Assembly: GCF_028389875.1 (NCBI RefSeq)
Contig: NC_084672.1
Location: 4,625,501 to 4,689,500 of the forward strand
From: Rhea pennata
Taxonomy: Eukaryota > Chordata > Aves > Rheiformes > Rheidae
Direction of reading: 5' to 3'
DNA: 64,000 nucleotides
How positions within the stretch are numbered: position 1 is the first letter of the stretch; each line of letters opens with the position of its first letter. This document shows positions 12,962 to 26,200 of this stretch, piece after piece. Below the pieces are notes generated by a model. The model did no database searches. It was given only the letters and a program-made list of their open reading frames with translations, and was not told where the DNA came from. The translations under genes were made by a program, and so were the position numbers.

Positions 12962-14151
12962 GTTCCTTTTTCTTTGACAATGCAGCCCTAAAAATATCAG
13001 TCAGGAAGAAAGAGAAACATCTGCATTGATTTTGATCGTTTAATACTCAAGAGTGAAAAAGTGTAAAATCACAAAGCTTATACCACCACACAAACGCAGT
13101 TTCATTGCAAATGACCAAAACACAAGCTGCCTGCAAAGTCTCACATAGCTAACAACAACAAACCCTATTTCAACATCCTGACTGTCTTTTAAACACCTAC
13201 TATTCACAAACATCAGTCAATAGTTCTAGGCCTCTCATACATCTTTCTTTATGATCTATATTTGTTTTCTACACCAGTGGCTTACACATTTAGAAAAGAG
13301 TGCCCCAGTTCTGATCTATCTCAGCATATAAATATATATATTTTTACCCTCAAAATTAGTAATTGTATTTTAAAAGCATTTGGTTGAATCCAAACTTGGC
13401 AAAGTTCATCTTACTTGTATTTAATGAAAAGCACAACTTATATGAGTAAGCTTCAGCAATGCATGCTAACTAAGGTTATATCACCAATCCTTTCAGCCTC
13501 AGGCTATGCTACTTATGCACAAAGTGTTCATACAGGGTGAATTAGTACATTAGACAGCAGGTTATATTTGCTTTTACTAGTAGTGCATGTACCTACGGCC
13601 CCAGTTCTGCATATGCAACCGTTGGGACTGCAGAACGTGATTGCCCACTTCACCACATCGTGTTGCCTGGAGGTAACTTTACCAGTGCTATCGTTATGTC
13701 AAAACATCTCAGATTAACGAGAGCTAAATGAAAAATGGATGGCTTATAAAAATGTTTTTAAAACTTGTACCCTTTTTTCATAACATGTCTGTGTTTTCAA
13801 AGCAGCCTGAAAGTATTTGTGCAAAAGTATTCATGAACAGGAACTGTTCACATCCTCTAATATTACATTAATGCACATTTTCAGTTCCTTGCAATAAACT
13901 AATTTTCCAACAGCTAATTAAAATCCTGATCATAAATGGAACTAAACTAAGTACACAGAATAAATTTTCCCTCCAGGCAATCAATAATCAATAATGCGGA
14001 AATAAATATTGGTATATGCTGCTACATCTGACAGGCTTTTCTATAGGAGTTTTTAAAGAGTTGTTGTTGCCTCAGTGGAAACAATACTGATATTTTCCCT
14101 CCTGCAATACTAAGGACATCTTCATGGTATGATTCACTTGCTCCTTACTGC

Positions 14152-14157
14152 TTTATT
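14152..14157 (-). promoter_or_regulatory. Candidate SYNM polyadenylation signal AATAAA
   Basis: TTTATT on the plus strand reads AATAAA on the minus strand. It is the first canonical AATAAA downstream of the SYNM stop codon and would give a 3' UTR of roughly 2.3 kb. Variant ATTAAA hexamers occur nearer to the stop (for example near 15682 and 16233), so a shorter 3' UTR cannot be excluded. Confidence 0.3.
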
Positions 14158-16415
14158 CCATCATCTGACACTATAATCCTCTGAGCAGGTGAAGATAAAC
14201 ATAATAGAGTGTCAGTGTAGTTGTTCCTAAGGAGAATGTCTGTCAGAGATCCACGAGGCATCGATAAATAGGCTTGACCTTATAAGCAGCTTTTTTTGTT
14301 GGTTACAGCATACATTTTCTGTAGATATTCTTGTATCTATTTTACAGAGGACTGCGTAAGTTTCAACTTAGAATCAAACTTTCAGAAAACTAACACTTAC
14401 TTTGCTAATTCTGGGGCTTATCACAGACCTGATTCCTGTCTGTATGCAAATATTTAATACTTCAAGTACAGCATTTGAGTACTTATAGTTAGGCATCTTG
14501 CTGGAAAAATCAAGCTTTTATAGGATTATTTAAATAAGTTTAAAACTCACACTGCTGTACTTATATAAAGTCAGGAAAATATACATAAAATTTTGCAATG
14601 CCGACAAACCTCATCATTTAATCTTTGCAATACTGATAGCAGCTTTAATATACTTTGTAGTTTCAAGCTTGGTAACTAAGGCACACAGCAATGAATTAAT
14701 CTGCCCCGTATCTGAAACGGCAGACATCATCATAGTTTTCATTTACGTTTGTATTATAACATAGCAGTCAGTTTTGAAAAATCTAGCTTCTGTTAAGGAA
14801 ACTGAAAAGTGAATAGGCATGCCAGACTAAAATGATTCAACTGGATTCTAATTTGGGTTAGCACACACAAAACTATGCTTACATAACCACAGGAAAGAAG
14901 TTCAGAGTGAAAGGCTTCCAGCTGGCCCAACGCAGCCAGCCGGACGCAGGTGTGGGTCCACTCTGCAGAAAGGTGTGAGTGAGCAAGTGTGTGTAAAAAT
15001 AGCAGCTTCTATTTTGTGTATCTTATTTCCTGTATGTGTCCAGAATCGTATCTTCTTACCCCAGTGACAGATATATTTTGGCTGCTATTTTTGCTTTTGC
15101 TAACACCGCACAGTTTAGTACAGTTATTGGAGCTGGTTTCCAGTCTGGACTTTGGAGTCACTGGCTTGTAATTGTAAAGCTGAATTATGGCCTTCATTTA
15201 GCCACCTGTGCAGTCCAAGTGAAATTAGGGGATTTTCAAATAATGGAAGTAGATATAAGCTTTGGCCTGAGAATAACATTAAAATTGGGGGGGAAGGGGG
15301 GGAAGAAGGAACATTCCAATCTCAGGTTGGGTTTATAGGGCTACTAATTGGAAAGAGCATCTTGTCATTTGTAAGAAATGACAAAGAAAGGATGATCTGG
15401 AAATCATTTGAAACACAATGAACACAGAATCAATCAATGCAATTTTACGGGTTTTCTTCAGAATAAAACACTTATTAGCTAACTCCTCTGCGTTAAGGAA
15501 TTACGTGATGTTTGCTGCATACTTAACATTATTAGCAATACCTAATATCAAGGTAACACTATATCCCAAAATAATGAGTTGAACTTATTAATATGTATGG
15601 CCACTGAAGCTGTAAATAGTTCTGCTTAATTCAGTGAAACTAGTATCTACTTTTTTTTAATTTGCTTTCTTTTTAAATATTTTTAATGCTCTACTCTCTA
15701 AACACAGAATCACTATTCCACACAATAAATATTGTGAGGAATTCTTGCTTCAGTATTACCTCTTTTCTTTTTACATTTCATTTTAACTATATAAATAGCA
15801 TCATTTTTGTCAATACTTGCTATGAATGGTTTCATCCTACAGAGTTGTATTTAGTTTTTAATAGCTACAATAACTGTATCTTTTCTCAAAATCTTTTCAT
15901 TACATATTGCACATAAGCATATGGACATGGAACTGAAAATCAGCTACCTACCACTCTCATTAGTTTTATATTCTGTTACGTTTGTGGTTAGTAGCTTGAG
16001 ATTTAAACAGAACTGCTGAATATTTTAGTATCTAAATACAATACAATATTAAAAAAAAATCCTATTCAAACACATACTTGTTGATTAACCTGCTATAAAA
16101 CAAACAAAAATACAATCTTTTGAATTCCCCAGTAGAAAATTCCTGTCTCTATGGGTAGAAAAATCTGAACTTACTGGAAACAGGTCTCTGAGGAAAAGCA
16201 TATGATAGCATGATTTCTCCCTAAAGTAAATTTTTTAATGAAATGAAAAGTGTGATGAATAGGTAGATGCTCAGATTCAGTATTTCAGTCCACTATTATT
16301 ACCTAAATAGTTTGAGTGTTTCCTTACTTGCTTTTTTTTCCTTTTTTTTAAAAAAAGAAAAGATAATCAGAAATATGTTTAAACAAATTACTAGGTAGTT
16401 TTCATTTAAGTCCTT
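14158..16415 (-). other. SYNM: Probable SYNM 3' UTR
   Basis: The stretch lies directly downstream of the SYNM stop codon, is AT-rich, and holds no supported exon on either strand. The far boundary rests only on the AATAAA at 14152-14157. The first 80 bases after the stop contain A- and T-rich runs (around 16330-16365). Confidence 0.4.
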
Positions 16416-19400
16416 TCAGAACCACTGTCCATCATCATTATCATCATCTTCTTCCTTCTTATGGTCCAAATAGAGAACGGCAATTTTCTTTTCATCAGAA
16501 ATAACTGACCGTTGGTCTACCATTCTTTGCAATTGTACAGTTTTATCAAAAAATGATCTTTCCACTACCTTTTCACCATGATCTTGGGAAAAATTGGAGA
16601 GAACATAACCTCCTGTGTTAGTTTCGTCTTCTACAATCTGGTCACTTTTGGCTGTGTCCTGTGATTGACTAACAGAAGTGTCTTGCTTATTGAATACTCC
16701 GACTGTTGCTTGTTCTCCACCTGCCACTGTAGATACTCCACCCGTACTGGAAACATCCATTTGAAAAGTAAAAGATGATTCCTTGGATCCCAATTTAATG
16801 TGCTTTACTGATCTGCTGCTCTCAGATGACTCTTCTGTTTGTGAAAGATCTTCCAGCATTTCAGAAATAGGCTCTCTAAAGATTACTTGCTCAGCATGAG
16901 TTTCTACTGGACTTATTTTAATATGCCTCAAGGCTCTATTAATATCTGAGCTTCCTTCATTCTCAGAAAGATGTTCTCTTTTGTTAAAGAGCTCTGGAGT
17001 TTCAGAAAGGGAGCCCTGATATACGATTTGTTCAGTAGTTTTAACTCCTCTTTGACCTACTCTAATGTGCTTTATTGAACCTTCTGAAAGAATCTGGTCT
17101 CCTGATTCACTGATTTCTATGTGCTCTGAAACGGGCCCCTGGTAGATGATCTGTTCAGTTGTCATAAACTCTTTGGGACCTAACTGAACATGCCTTACTG
17201 AACTTTCTGTCTGTGAAAAGTCTCTAGTATCACTGAGCTCCACTTTACTAGAGATTGGTCCTTCAAAGATAACTTGCTCAGTATGAATCTCTTTTGGACC
17301 TAGTCTAATGTGCCTTATTGATCTGTTGACATCCATAGACCCTTCTGCCTGAGAAAGATTCCCTGAGCTACTGAGCTCCAGAGAGTCTGAAACAGGCCCT
17401 TCAAAACTGACTTCTTCAGTTACTTGCCTTGATCCTACTGTTACACGTCTTGTGGACCTGTTAAAGTCTGTTGAAAACTTCTGCTGAGAAAGATTTCCAG
17501 AATCTATCTCCTCTACAGTGGTAGTAACAGGGCCTCTATAAATTATCTCCTCTGTGGTTTGGATTTCTTTAGGACCCAGTTTAAAATGCCTGACAGATCT
17601 GCTAATCTCTGATGATCCTTCTGTATGAACAAGATCTTCTGTACCTGTTAGCCCTAGAGTTTCAGAACCAGGCCTTTCATATACAACTCGCTCAATTTTC
17701 TGTACTTCTGCTGGACCAATCTTAATTTGCCTTATGGATTTGCTCTTATCAGTTAAATCTGGTGAGTGAGAGACTTCTCCAAAATCTGCAGTTTCCAAAA
17801 CTGAACCATCATAAATAACTTCTTCAGTGGTATGATACCCTGTGCCTCCACTCCTTCTCATTGTGGATGAAGTATAGACTTGTTGATTAGCCAGAGGAGT
17901 GTATTTATCACTGCCTGAAGAAACATCTGTTTCTATATTGTTTTTACCATCAACAACTCTCTCTGAGCTCTCTTTTTTCAAGGAATGGAATGGTATCTTC
18001 TCACCTGCAATTACTTCATCAAGCTGAGCTACATCAAACTCATTAGTGTTAAGGGTCTGTGACAGACTGACTTCAGCAACAATTGTAACCAAGCCACTGT
18101 CCTCTGTTTGATCAACTTTTTTGATATCAAATTCTAAGCTACTGGAATCAGCTTGATTTTCTTTTGTTAATGCAGACAGCTCCTCTTTCACACTTTCTGG
18201 GAGACTGCCCTCCAGCTGCTCCAAAGCTTCTTTCAGTTGATGCTTAGGGTCCTTAGTTTCCTTTGATAAAAGGCCCTTTATTGAAGTCTGAAATTCATGG
18301 GGTATTTTAATTTCTTTTGCAGTAACAATGGATTCAACATGGGATGTTTCAGCTTTTGGATGTTCTTCTTTTAAAATATGGGCACTTGCTTCCTCTCCTA
18401 CCACTTGATATGTTACCTCTGGAGAGCTTGCACCTTCCTCTCTCTTGCCTTGTGCGCCTTGCAAAAATTCATCCTGCCAAGAATACTTAATAGTTGACTT
18501 TTCTTCTATATGAATTTGCCCATATAATGAGTCATCACTTTTTTCATGAACAACAGGATGATCATCAGGAACAGATACAAAATATTTCTGTTCAATAGGT
18601 GAGTCGTCTTCCTCAGTTACTTCTTCCACAGGAGTATAACTCTCATGGCGTTGTTTCTTCTTTTCAAGATCTTCATATGTAGATGTTATGATTTGTTCCT
18701 CATCACCATAATGCCTCTCTGCTTCAGGGAATGTATCCTCCACTTCCTCTACTTCAAAAGGTGTTGAAAAATCAGTCCTTTCATCAGTGGCATAATCTAG
18801 TGGCTCCTCTACAATCTCAACATTAACAGACACGCTCTTTCCAGCCTCGCTTCCTTTCAGGCCATGATGTACTATATCTTCTATCTCCTCTTTGGAAGGA
18901 GTTCTCTCCACATCCTCTAGAACTGCTTTTTTAACATCCTGGCTTGATAGACCTCCGAGATCAACTTCATCAGAAATGTCTATGTTTTCTTGAACTTGGG
19001 ACTGTACTGTGATCTCAGTCTTTATTTTCCCATCATCTGGCTGCTCTTTCTTACTGAAGTAAGTCACCTTTGTGTCTGATGTTATTTGTGAAGTAGGGGA
19101 CTGCACAAAACTTTTAAGAATATCAGCAACAATATTTTCCGCTATGTTTTCAGTTGACAGAGACCCCATTTTCTTACTTCTGTCGCTAATTCTCTCTTCA
19201 TCTTTTAGACCAGATTCTGCTTCTGAAACTGTCACTTTGTGAATTTCAGCAGGCTTAGTTACATGCTCATCTCTTTCTATGGAAGTTTTAAAACCTTGCA
19301 ACTTTATGTCTTCATTTTTATTCTGAGATACTTTGTCAGGAGCAGGCATTTCAGTACTGATGGGCATCTCAGCGACGTCTCTGTTTCTTGATTCCAAGGT

Positions 19401-20218
19401 CACATTTGTCTCTTTTCTGGTTGATTCACTTCTCAATGTTCTTGCATTAGGAATATCCCCCCCTGGTACCTTCTGGCTGATCACTTCCTCATGGACATAT
19501 TTTTTCTGCTCTACCTCTATTTTAGCCTCAGTCTTCTTTCCAAAATTAACACTTCTGTTTTCCATGAAAGGTTTCTCATCCATTTGCTTTTTCTCCAATA
19601 AACTATCTTTCTCCTCCTTTGTCTGTTTTTCTAGTTTATCTTTTTCTTTCAACAGAATCTTTTTTTCTTCAGCTGGTTTACTGCCTTCTCTTTTTTCTTT
19701 TAGTGAGGTCTGAGTTTCAGTTATGGTTTCTTCATATTTGGATGATTTGGTGAAGCTTGGTTTTGTCCTTATATTTTCAGCAATTCCTGGCTTTGTGTCA
19801 ACTTTGTGGTCCTTGTTTGATTCTTTTGAAAAATATACTGTGGATGAAGTTGTAACTTCAGTTTTCTTTGTTTCTGGAAATTTATTTGGTTGCATTTCAG
19901 TGTTTTTCCAGCTCCTGTAGGCTGGAGTAAATGTTCTCATTTCTCTGTGGTCTGCCACAATCCTTTCATCCTTTTTAACAGTTGTGGACGGATGATATAT
20001 TGAACCAAGCACATCTCTTCCAAAAGATTTTCCACTAGCTGTTGTCTGTGATCCAGCCTGTGTTGATTGAACTGAATAACGTGCAGAGCTGCTAATATTT
20101 GTCATTGGTATTCTGCGTCTTGAATCAGTGCTTCTGATATCTGGAAAGGCTTTCTTTTTATTCTGTTCTTGATAAGTAGAATAAATATCAGTGTAGTTAT
20201 ATGAAGTGTTTATAACAT
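16416..20218 (-). CDS. SYNM: SYNM exon 4 (tail domain and stop)
   Basis: A 3803-nt exon that starts after TTTGCAG and encodes residues 329-1595. It opens with VINTSYNYTDIYSTYQEQN and has a Lys/Glu-rich stretch at about residues 500-560. Acidic segments follow, then a tandem repeat (about residues 1150-1475) and an acidic end (EEDDDNDDGQWF). One giant tail exon is typical of SYNM. Codon third positions are AT-rich, in contrast with exon 1. No frameshift or premature stop is visible. Confidence 0.93.
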
Positions 20219-23200
20219 CTGCAAACAGAACATAGATGAGCAAAAGTTAAAATAATGGCTTGTATCTAAAAACAATATACAATAACAACATAAATGGTGG
20301 CATGAACTAATAAATACTATTTTAGACTAAGATTTTGAAAGAAATAATATCTCTTCATTTTCACTAGAGCTTTGCATAGGCATTTCTGTAGGTTTAACAA
20401 GATAATTATACCTGTGCATGAATTACATTAAAACTGAAAGCAAAGCGTTTTACTAAGTGGCAAATACTTGCTAATTTTAACCCATTGTGAGCTATTAAGG
20501 TATTTACTTAAGAATTGCACCTTTCACATTTCTATTAATGTCCATTTACAACTTATTATTAAATAATATATGCTAAACACCCTAGGCTTAATTGGTTTTC
20601 TGCTTCTTTAATCAAAGTGGCCTGAAGTTTCTCAGTTCTGACTGAGAATTAATGGCATCTCAAATGTAAAAATACCTTGCGCCATGTGCTGGAAATTGAA
20701 AATACAAATACAGCTCTTCATAGCCACAAGATACCACAAGGGAGAGGAACAAAGAACCTCTTAGGCTATACCTATACAAGTTAATTAAATGGACCAGGAA
20801 TCATTCCCTGGCTGTAAGACCAACTAGCGTTGCATAACTCTGATCTCCTTCTCCTGAAACAGTATCATATCTACACTGACTTTGGGGAGCTCTTTCTGGT
20901 CTGGTAACCACTGAACACATCTGAACATTGACTGTGAAAGTACTGGCAGGTCTGGATCAAAACTACGCTAGGGACAGTGCTAACAATTTAACAGCAAAGG
21001 CAATTCTAGGCCAGCGTTTCAGCCCTGACCCTAACCCTGTTTAATTTATTAGTATACAGACTTCAAATCTCTTCCAGAGCCACATTCTATGATAGTCTGA
21101 TGATTTTAAGATCACACGCTGCTAAAGTTAGGGGTACTATCCAGACGAATTCTGTTACTAGTAAGAATAGCCATAGCAGTCAGATCAAAGGTACATGTCA
21201 TCTAGTGTCCTGATTACAGTGACCAACGATAGATACACATGGAAGAGGTAAGAACAAGGAAAGCAGATACGGATGCTTCCCTGGTATCCTCTCACAGCCT
21301 CTAGTGATTTGCAGCTCCTAACACGGAAATGGTATCCTAATGTTGAATAAGTCTTTAAATTTTCTTTCATTATTCTGTTTAACTTTCTCTTTAATCCTAT
21401 GTAAATTTTTAACACTCGCAACATCTTGTGGCAATGAATACCATGGTTTTAACTACATTTTCTGTTAAATAACTCTTGCTATATAGCTTGAAACTTTCCT
21501 AAGAATTCTGATCATCCTCAGCTTCTTGCACTAGAAGAGATACAAAACATCACTCCCTACTTATCTTCTCCACCCAAATCATGATTTTCTAAACTTCTGT
21601 CGTATAGTATAGTACTACTTTGACTTTAAAATACTAAAACTTGAAAACAATTCAGTATTCATTTTGCAGTACACTGGTGCATGCTTCAGAAATACTATAG
21701 CACAATAGTTTCCTGTTATGTTTAATTTCATTTAGTTTTTTTTTGTTGTTGTTGTTTTTCTTGGGTTTTTTTGTGTGGTTTTTTTTTTTTTTACCTTTAG
21801 GGATTTTCCCTAAATGCTCCTCTGTGCATGTAATAATCCACTGGTTGCTCTCTCCTTCTAACAAAGCTCTGCAAAACACATAAAAGGCATTCAATTAAAA
21901 TAATGGGAAGAACAGTTATAATATCTAAAATTTGTAAGTCTTGCAAAGTGAAACAATCATGCAGCGGAGCTAATCCTGAGTGCTTTTATTACCCCCTTAT
22001 TTTTATTAGTGGGAGCAAGAAATCTTCAGCATCTTTCAGACTCTTAGTTTTCCACGTCCAGGTCTTGAGAAGAGTGTAATAAGTTGTAACAGTAGGTCAC
22101 AGCAGCGGAAACAGTACAGAAAATCTTCCAAATTAGTCAATATACTGCTTCCTGACAGTGACAAAGTCCACAGATTTGTGCTATTGAATAATATAAACTA
22201 GTAAATTTTTCCAGAATCATGATCTTGTGACAGAGTCAGGAGAAAACAAAGCCAAATAAAACTTAACAAATATTCAGGAAAGTTTTCTCAGAGAAATAAA
22301 TGCAGATGTTTTTATAAAGAAAAGGCAAAAATAAGTAAATGTTAAACAAACAGTCAGTGGCTTTTCTGCTGCTAATATAGTAAAAAGTGTTGTTGCAGTG
22401 TGGTTTATAAGGGAATTGTTACACCTGAGTTCCATCTTACCGTATTTTTAAATGAAAATGGGAGGAAAGTATTACTTCTGCTGTCAAACACGCTGGCTAG
22501 TCCTGGAGGAAAACACTTTTAATATGCTAAAGTAACTATTCTCTGTTCTCATTCAAGCTGAAATCAACGCAACATACTTTACAACAACGAATGAGGAAAA
22601 TTCTTTGTAACAGCAACTGCCTGTTTTTTAACAGACATCTCTGTTTTCCTCTGCTCTTCAGCCTTCCATTCATTTTTTCTAGCAGTGCCTCTGTAACAGT
22701 TTCTGTAGTTCCAAGAAGCCACCGCTGCCACAGAAAGATTACCCTGGTCAAAGCTTGCTCGTGTTGAATGACCTAGACATCATGCTAGCTCAGCAGCAGT
22801 TTATCAGAAATGGACAGGACACTAGATTTATTTATCTTCACTTTAAGTAAATTTTATAACCATAAGAGCCTGAATAAAAGATTCAGCAACAGGCAACAAT
22901 TGTTGATAATCTGCTTCACGGTTTTGTTTACTGCCTGTTCTCAGGCTGTTAATGGACAGAAGGGAGTTGGTTGAGTTGCTTCTTCTATGCTAGGGACACG
23001 TTTTAGCCATTCTTGGAGACATTATATCCAGCAGACTGCTTGAGAACACTAGCTGTCGTACCTTTACACCAAACTTTGTTCCCTACACAGTACGCACATA
23101 CTATGACAAGTGCTCAGCTCTAGACCAACCTGACATCAGCCACTGACTGGTTCAATTCCTGCATAACTTACGTTATTGCATCATCAACCTTTTTTGCTTT

Positions 23201-26200
23201 CTACAGTGGTGAAAAATACTTCAGAGGTACAGCTTCCATAGAGATCAACACCACTAAAGGATAAACCATTTTCAACAGTAATTGCTCTATGTTAAGGATA
23301 TCAAGATAGGCACCCAACACGCTTTTGTCCCCCTGGGGAAGAAAAATGAATGAAATTGTTGACTTCTGTTTGCCAGATACAAAAGGTAGATACCAGAATG
23401 ACATCGTATTAATTCCTACGATTTTCTAGATACAGTGATCCAATAAGCCTGAATCTCAGAATTAAGGTTAAACTCTCTGTGTGCATTTTTCTCTCCTGCT
23501 GCCCATATGTTTGTTTTATCCAACATGAAATATATCTAGCTGTATTTCAAGGGAGAAGGGGAGGAAGAATTTGTCCTTTTTTTCTAGGGGTGTGAGCTGT
23601 GTTCTCCTCCCAAAATGCACTAAACTCTGCAGCATTCCTGGTACAACAGACTAGAAATTCCATGGCAAGTTCTTTAAATATGCAACTGAATGCTATAATC
23701 ACTACAGAAACTTTTGTGTTTTTATACTAAGTTCCACTAGCAAGATAACTGTTTCATCAATTCCAGTTTTGGAAATGCCAGATGTTTTGTACTGATAACA
23801 TGTGGCTGCGACATAAAAGTTGTCATGAGCGAGGCTGGAGGATTATGATAGTGGAGGCTTCTGACTCCCTGGCGGGGAGTTGAAAGCAATTTAATATTCT
23901 GGGATAAACACATTTCCTGGGCATTTCTGTCAGAATGAACAACAACACAAGCGTTTTAAATGTCACTTGTAGATTTCATATTTTACATGACTTATCACTT
24001 TCATACTTCTTTTGGTTTCTGGGTACATTTAGCTCCAGTAGGACAATGCTACATGAGCAAATATTATTTATAAGGTTTTCTTTGCAACCACGGATTTGCC
24101 CAGGTTCAGAAGAAAAGCCAGGCTAGAATTACCTAACGTGTTAACAACTCACCTTCCCCCTTGGTGCAGGCTCTGATGAATAACTTTATTTTGTTAGTCA
24201 AAGTCAATCCTAGGATAAGCTTTATTAGGTAAAAATCAAAGTAAAATCTACTTGACTTTGTCCAAGTTAAGAGATGCTTGGTTGGAATGAGATCTCTTCA
24301 ACACATCTAAAAAATGCTCCCAAGACCAAACCTCTCATCTGATGACGCAAGTGCCAAGCAAACTGCTCTGACAGACAGGTGCTAGAGAGGTTGATGCTGA
24401 CGTTAGAGAAACATATCAAGGAGCTGGCACTGAAAGTGTTAACCGTGACGAAGGAAACTAGGAATGTGGGTAGTTTGACTAAGGATTTTTGGCTGCTGTT
24501 AAAACAACAGTTGTTCAGTTGCTGGAGCAACGTATGAAGTCACTAAAAATAAGTTCCAAGAGGTAACTGTATATGGCAAAGGGCAATAGCAGACAGAAAA
24601 GCCGGATCTGAAATATTACTACTGAAAATATGTTATACTTGAAAACAAAAGGCAAAACTTCATGAAGTCTCTATAAAACAAGACAGTGGATTGATGTTTT
24701 GTTGCACACTGTTCATAATGTGTTTTCTCAACCTTATAATGTAAACAAGAAAATGTTAAACTGACTTTGGCTTAATCAATTAGCATAGAAAACTGTAGTG
24801 TAATATATTGAGCACCAGCCTGGAAGCCAGCAAACTCCGGTTCTGTTCTGACTTTGACAATAGCTTAAAGCTTCACTTCAGGCAAGTCATTTTATTTTTC
24901 CATTCCTCTATGTCCTTTTTTAATCTTAATTATTTAAGCTATAACCTCTTTATGGTAAGAACTGTTTGCAGTATGCATTTAAACAACCTGCAGAATAGGG
25001 TATCAGTCTCAGCTGTATGAACTCTAAGTATTTAGAGTCATATCAAAAAACATTTCCCCAAGCAGCATTCTTTTATGAAGAAACCATATTAGACACTTCC
25101 CAGAAATCAGAATCCAAATGACGTAAACCTGTGCTGTGCTAAGGCTTAGTTTAAATGTTGCCAGAAAAAAAAATCCACCATTAATTCATCTCATTATTAC
25201 AGTCATTTATCTAATGTTAGCATCTATGGGCTAGTCAACCTGGAACCTCACTGTGTGCTGCGTGATAATAGAAGTAACTAGAACTTGATGGTCTCCAAGA
25301 GCAGGTAGATGAGATAAACTGGTTGGGATGGGAAGAGAGAAGTTACCAAAACCAAAAGGATGCAGTGCAAATGTTATCATGGTCATTCACATACAGCAGT
25401 AACTTGTTCCGTCTCAGTTACAGAAATTGAAAACCTTAGAGAGAGGCACTTAGCCAACAGGCTATAACAATTCAGCCTCTCTGTTTTGAGTATGTGGGAA
25501 AGAATTATAGAATAACCTCTCCAAGATGTGGAATGGAGGAAGCACTTTTAGGGGGAAAGGCTACTCCAACACATCTTTTTTCCATCATGGCACAGGAGGA
25601 CAAGAAGTGTGTGAAGGAAGGCAGGTAACTGCACAGTAAGTGCCCTGGACATAAAAGATGCTGAATGGTCTCCAGGAAAAAAAAAAGAAAGAAAGAAAGA
25701 AAAAGAAAAAAAAAAAAGAAAGATAGGAATGATGGCATATTGGATGGTACAAGTATAAACAGGAAAAACTAAATCTGACTGGAAAAAACACAGTAAGTAG
25801 CCAAGGAGGCCTAAATGCTGGTGATGGTTTCTTGAGAGTGGAAAGGTTTAGGATAAGCATTAGGAAACCAACCTAAGAAGCACTGGAAAGTCTGGCAGCT
25901 ATAGCAAGACATCTGGAAAATGACCAAGACCAAAAAGATGCTTTGTAGGCTCTGGGAAGTAGATGCTTCAAAATACAGGGCAGTAGCCTAGGTCATTTGC
26001 ATGACATTGGAATTTTAAAGTAAAACTTTTTAACTTTGAACAACAACATAGGTTAGAGAAGGCAGAAAAATATTTATCCTCAGACAGAGGCTCTAGCGAT
26101 CCTCTGATATTTGAAGATAAGGAACTTCTGGCAGTTGGGGGGGAAAGGCTTGATAGTAATGCTGATCCTAGACAGATTTTCTGTCTATCTCTGGGAGTCT

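Larger units (their letters stand above)
5819..14151. other. AT-rich DNA between candidate TTC23 exon and SYNM 3' end
   Basis: No exon can be supported. A terminal TTC23 exon was looked for on the plus strand and not found. The stretch holds one ancient repeat relic (6758-6840), a 16-A run (9769-9784), and an island of open frames at 12665-12961 described separately. The remainder is unremarkable AT-rich sequence. Confidence 0.5.

Noticed and set aside
19333-19920. Plus-strand frames of 126 and 65 codons rich in Phe and Ser
   Set aside because: They are the antisense of the Lys/Glu-rich part of the SYNM tail exon.
21022-21036. CCTGACCCTAACCCTG, resembling telomere repeats
   Set aside because: At most two imperfect units; too short for an interstitial telomeric array.
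23150-23161. GGTTCAATTCC, resembling a tRNA gene B box
   Set aside because: The flanking bases do not form a T-arm stem and no A box, anticodon arm or acceptor stem can be built.
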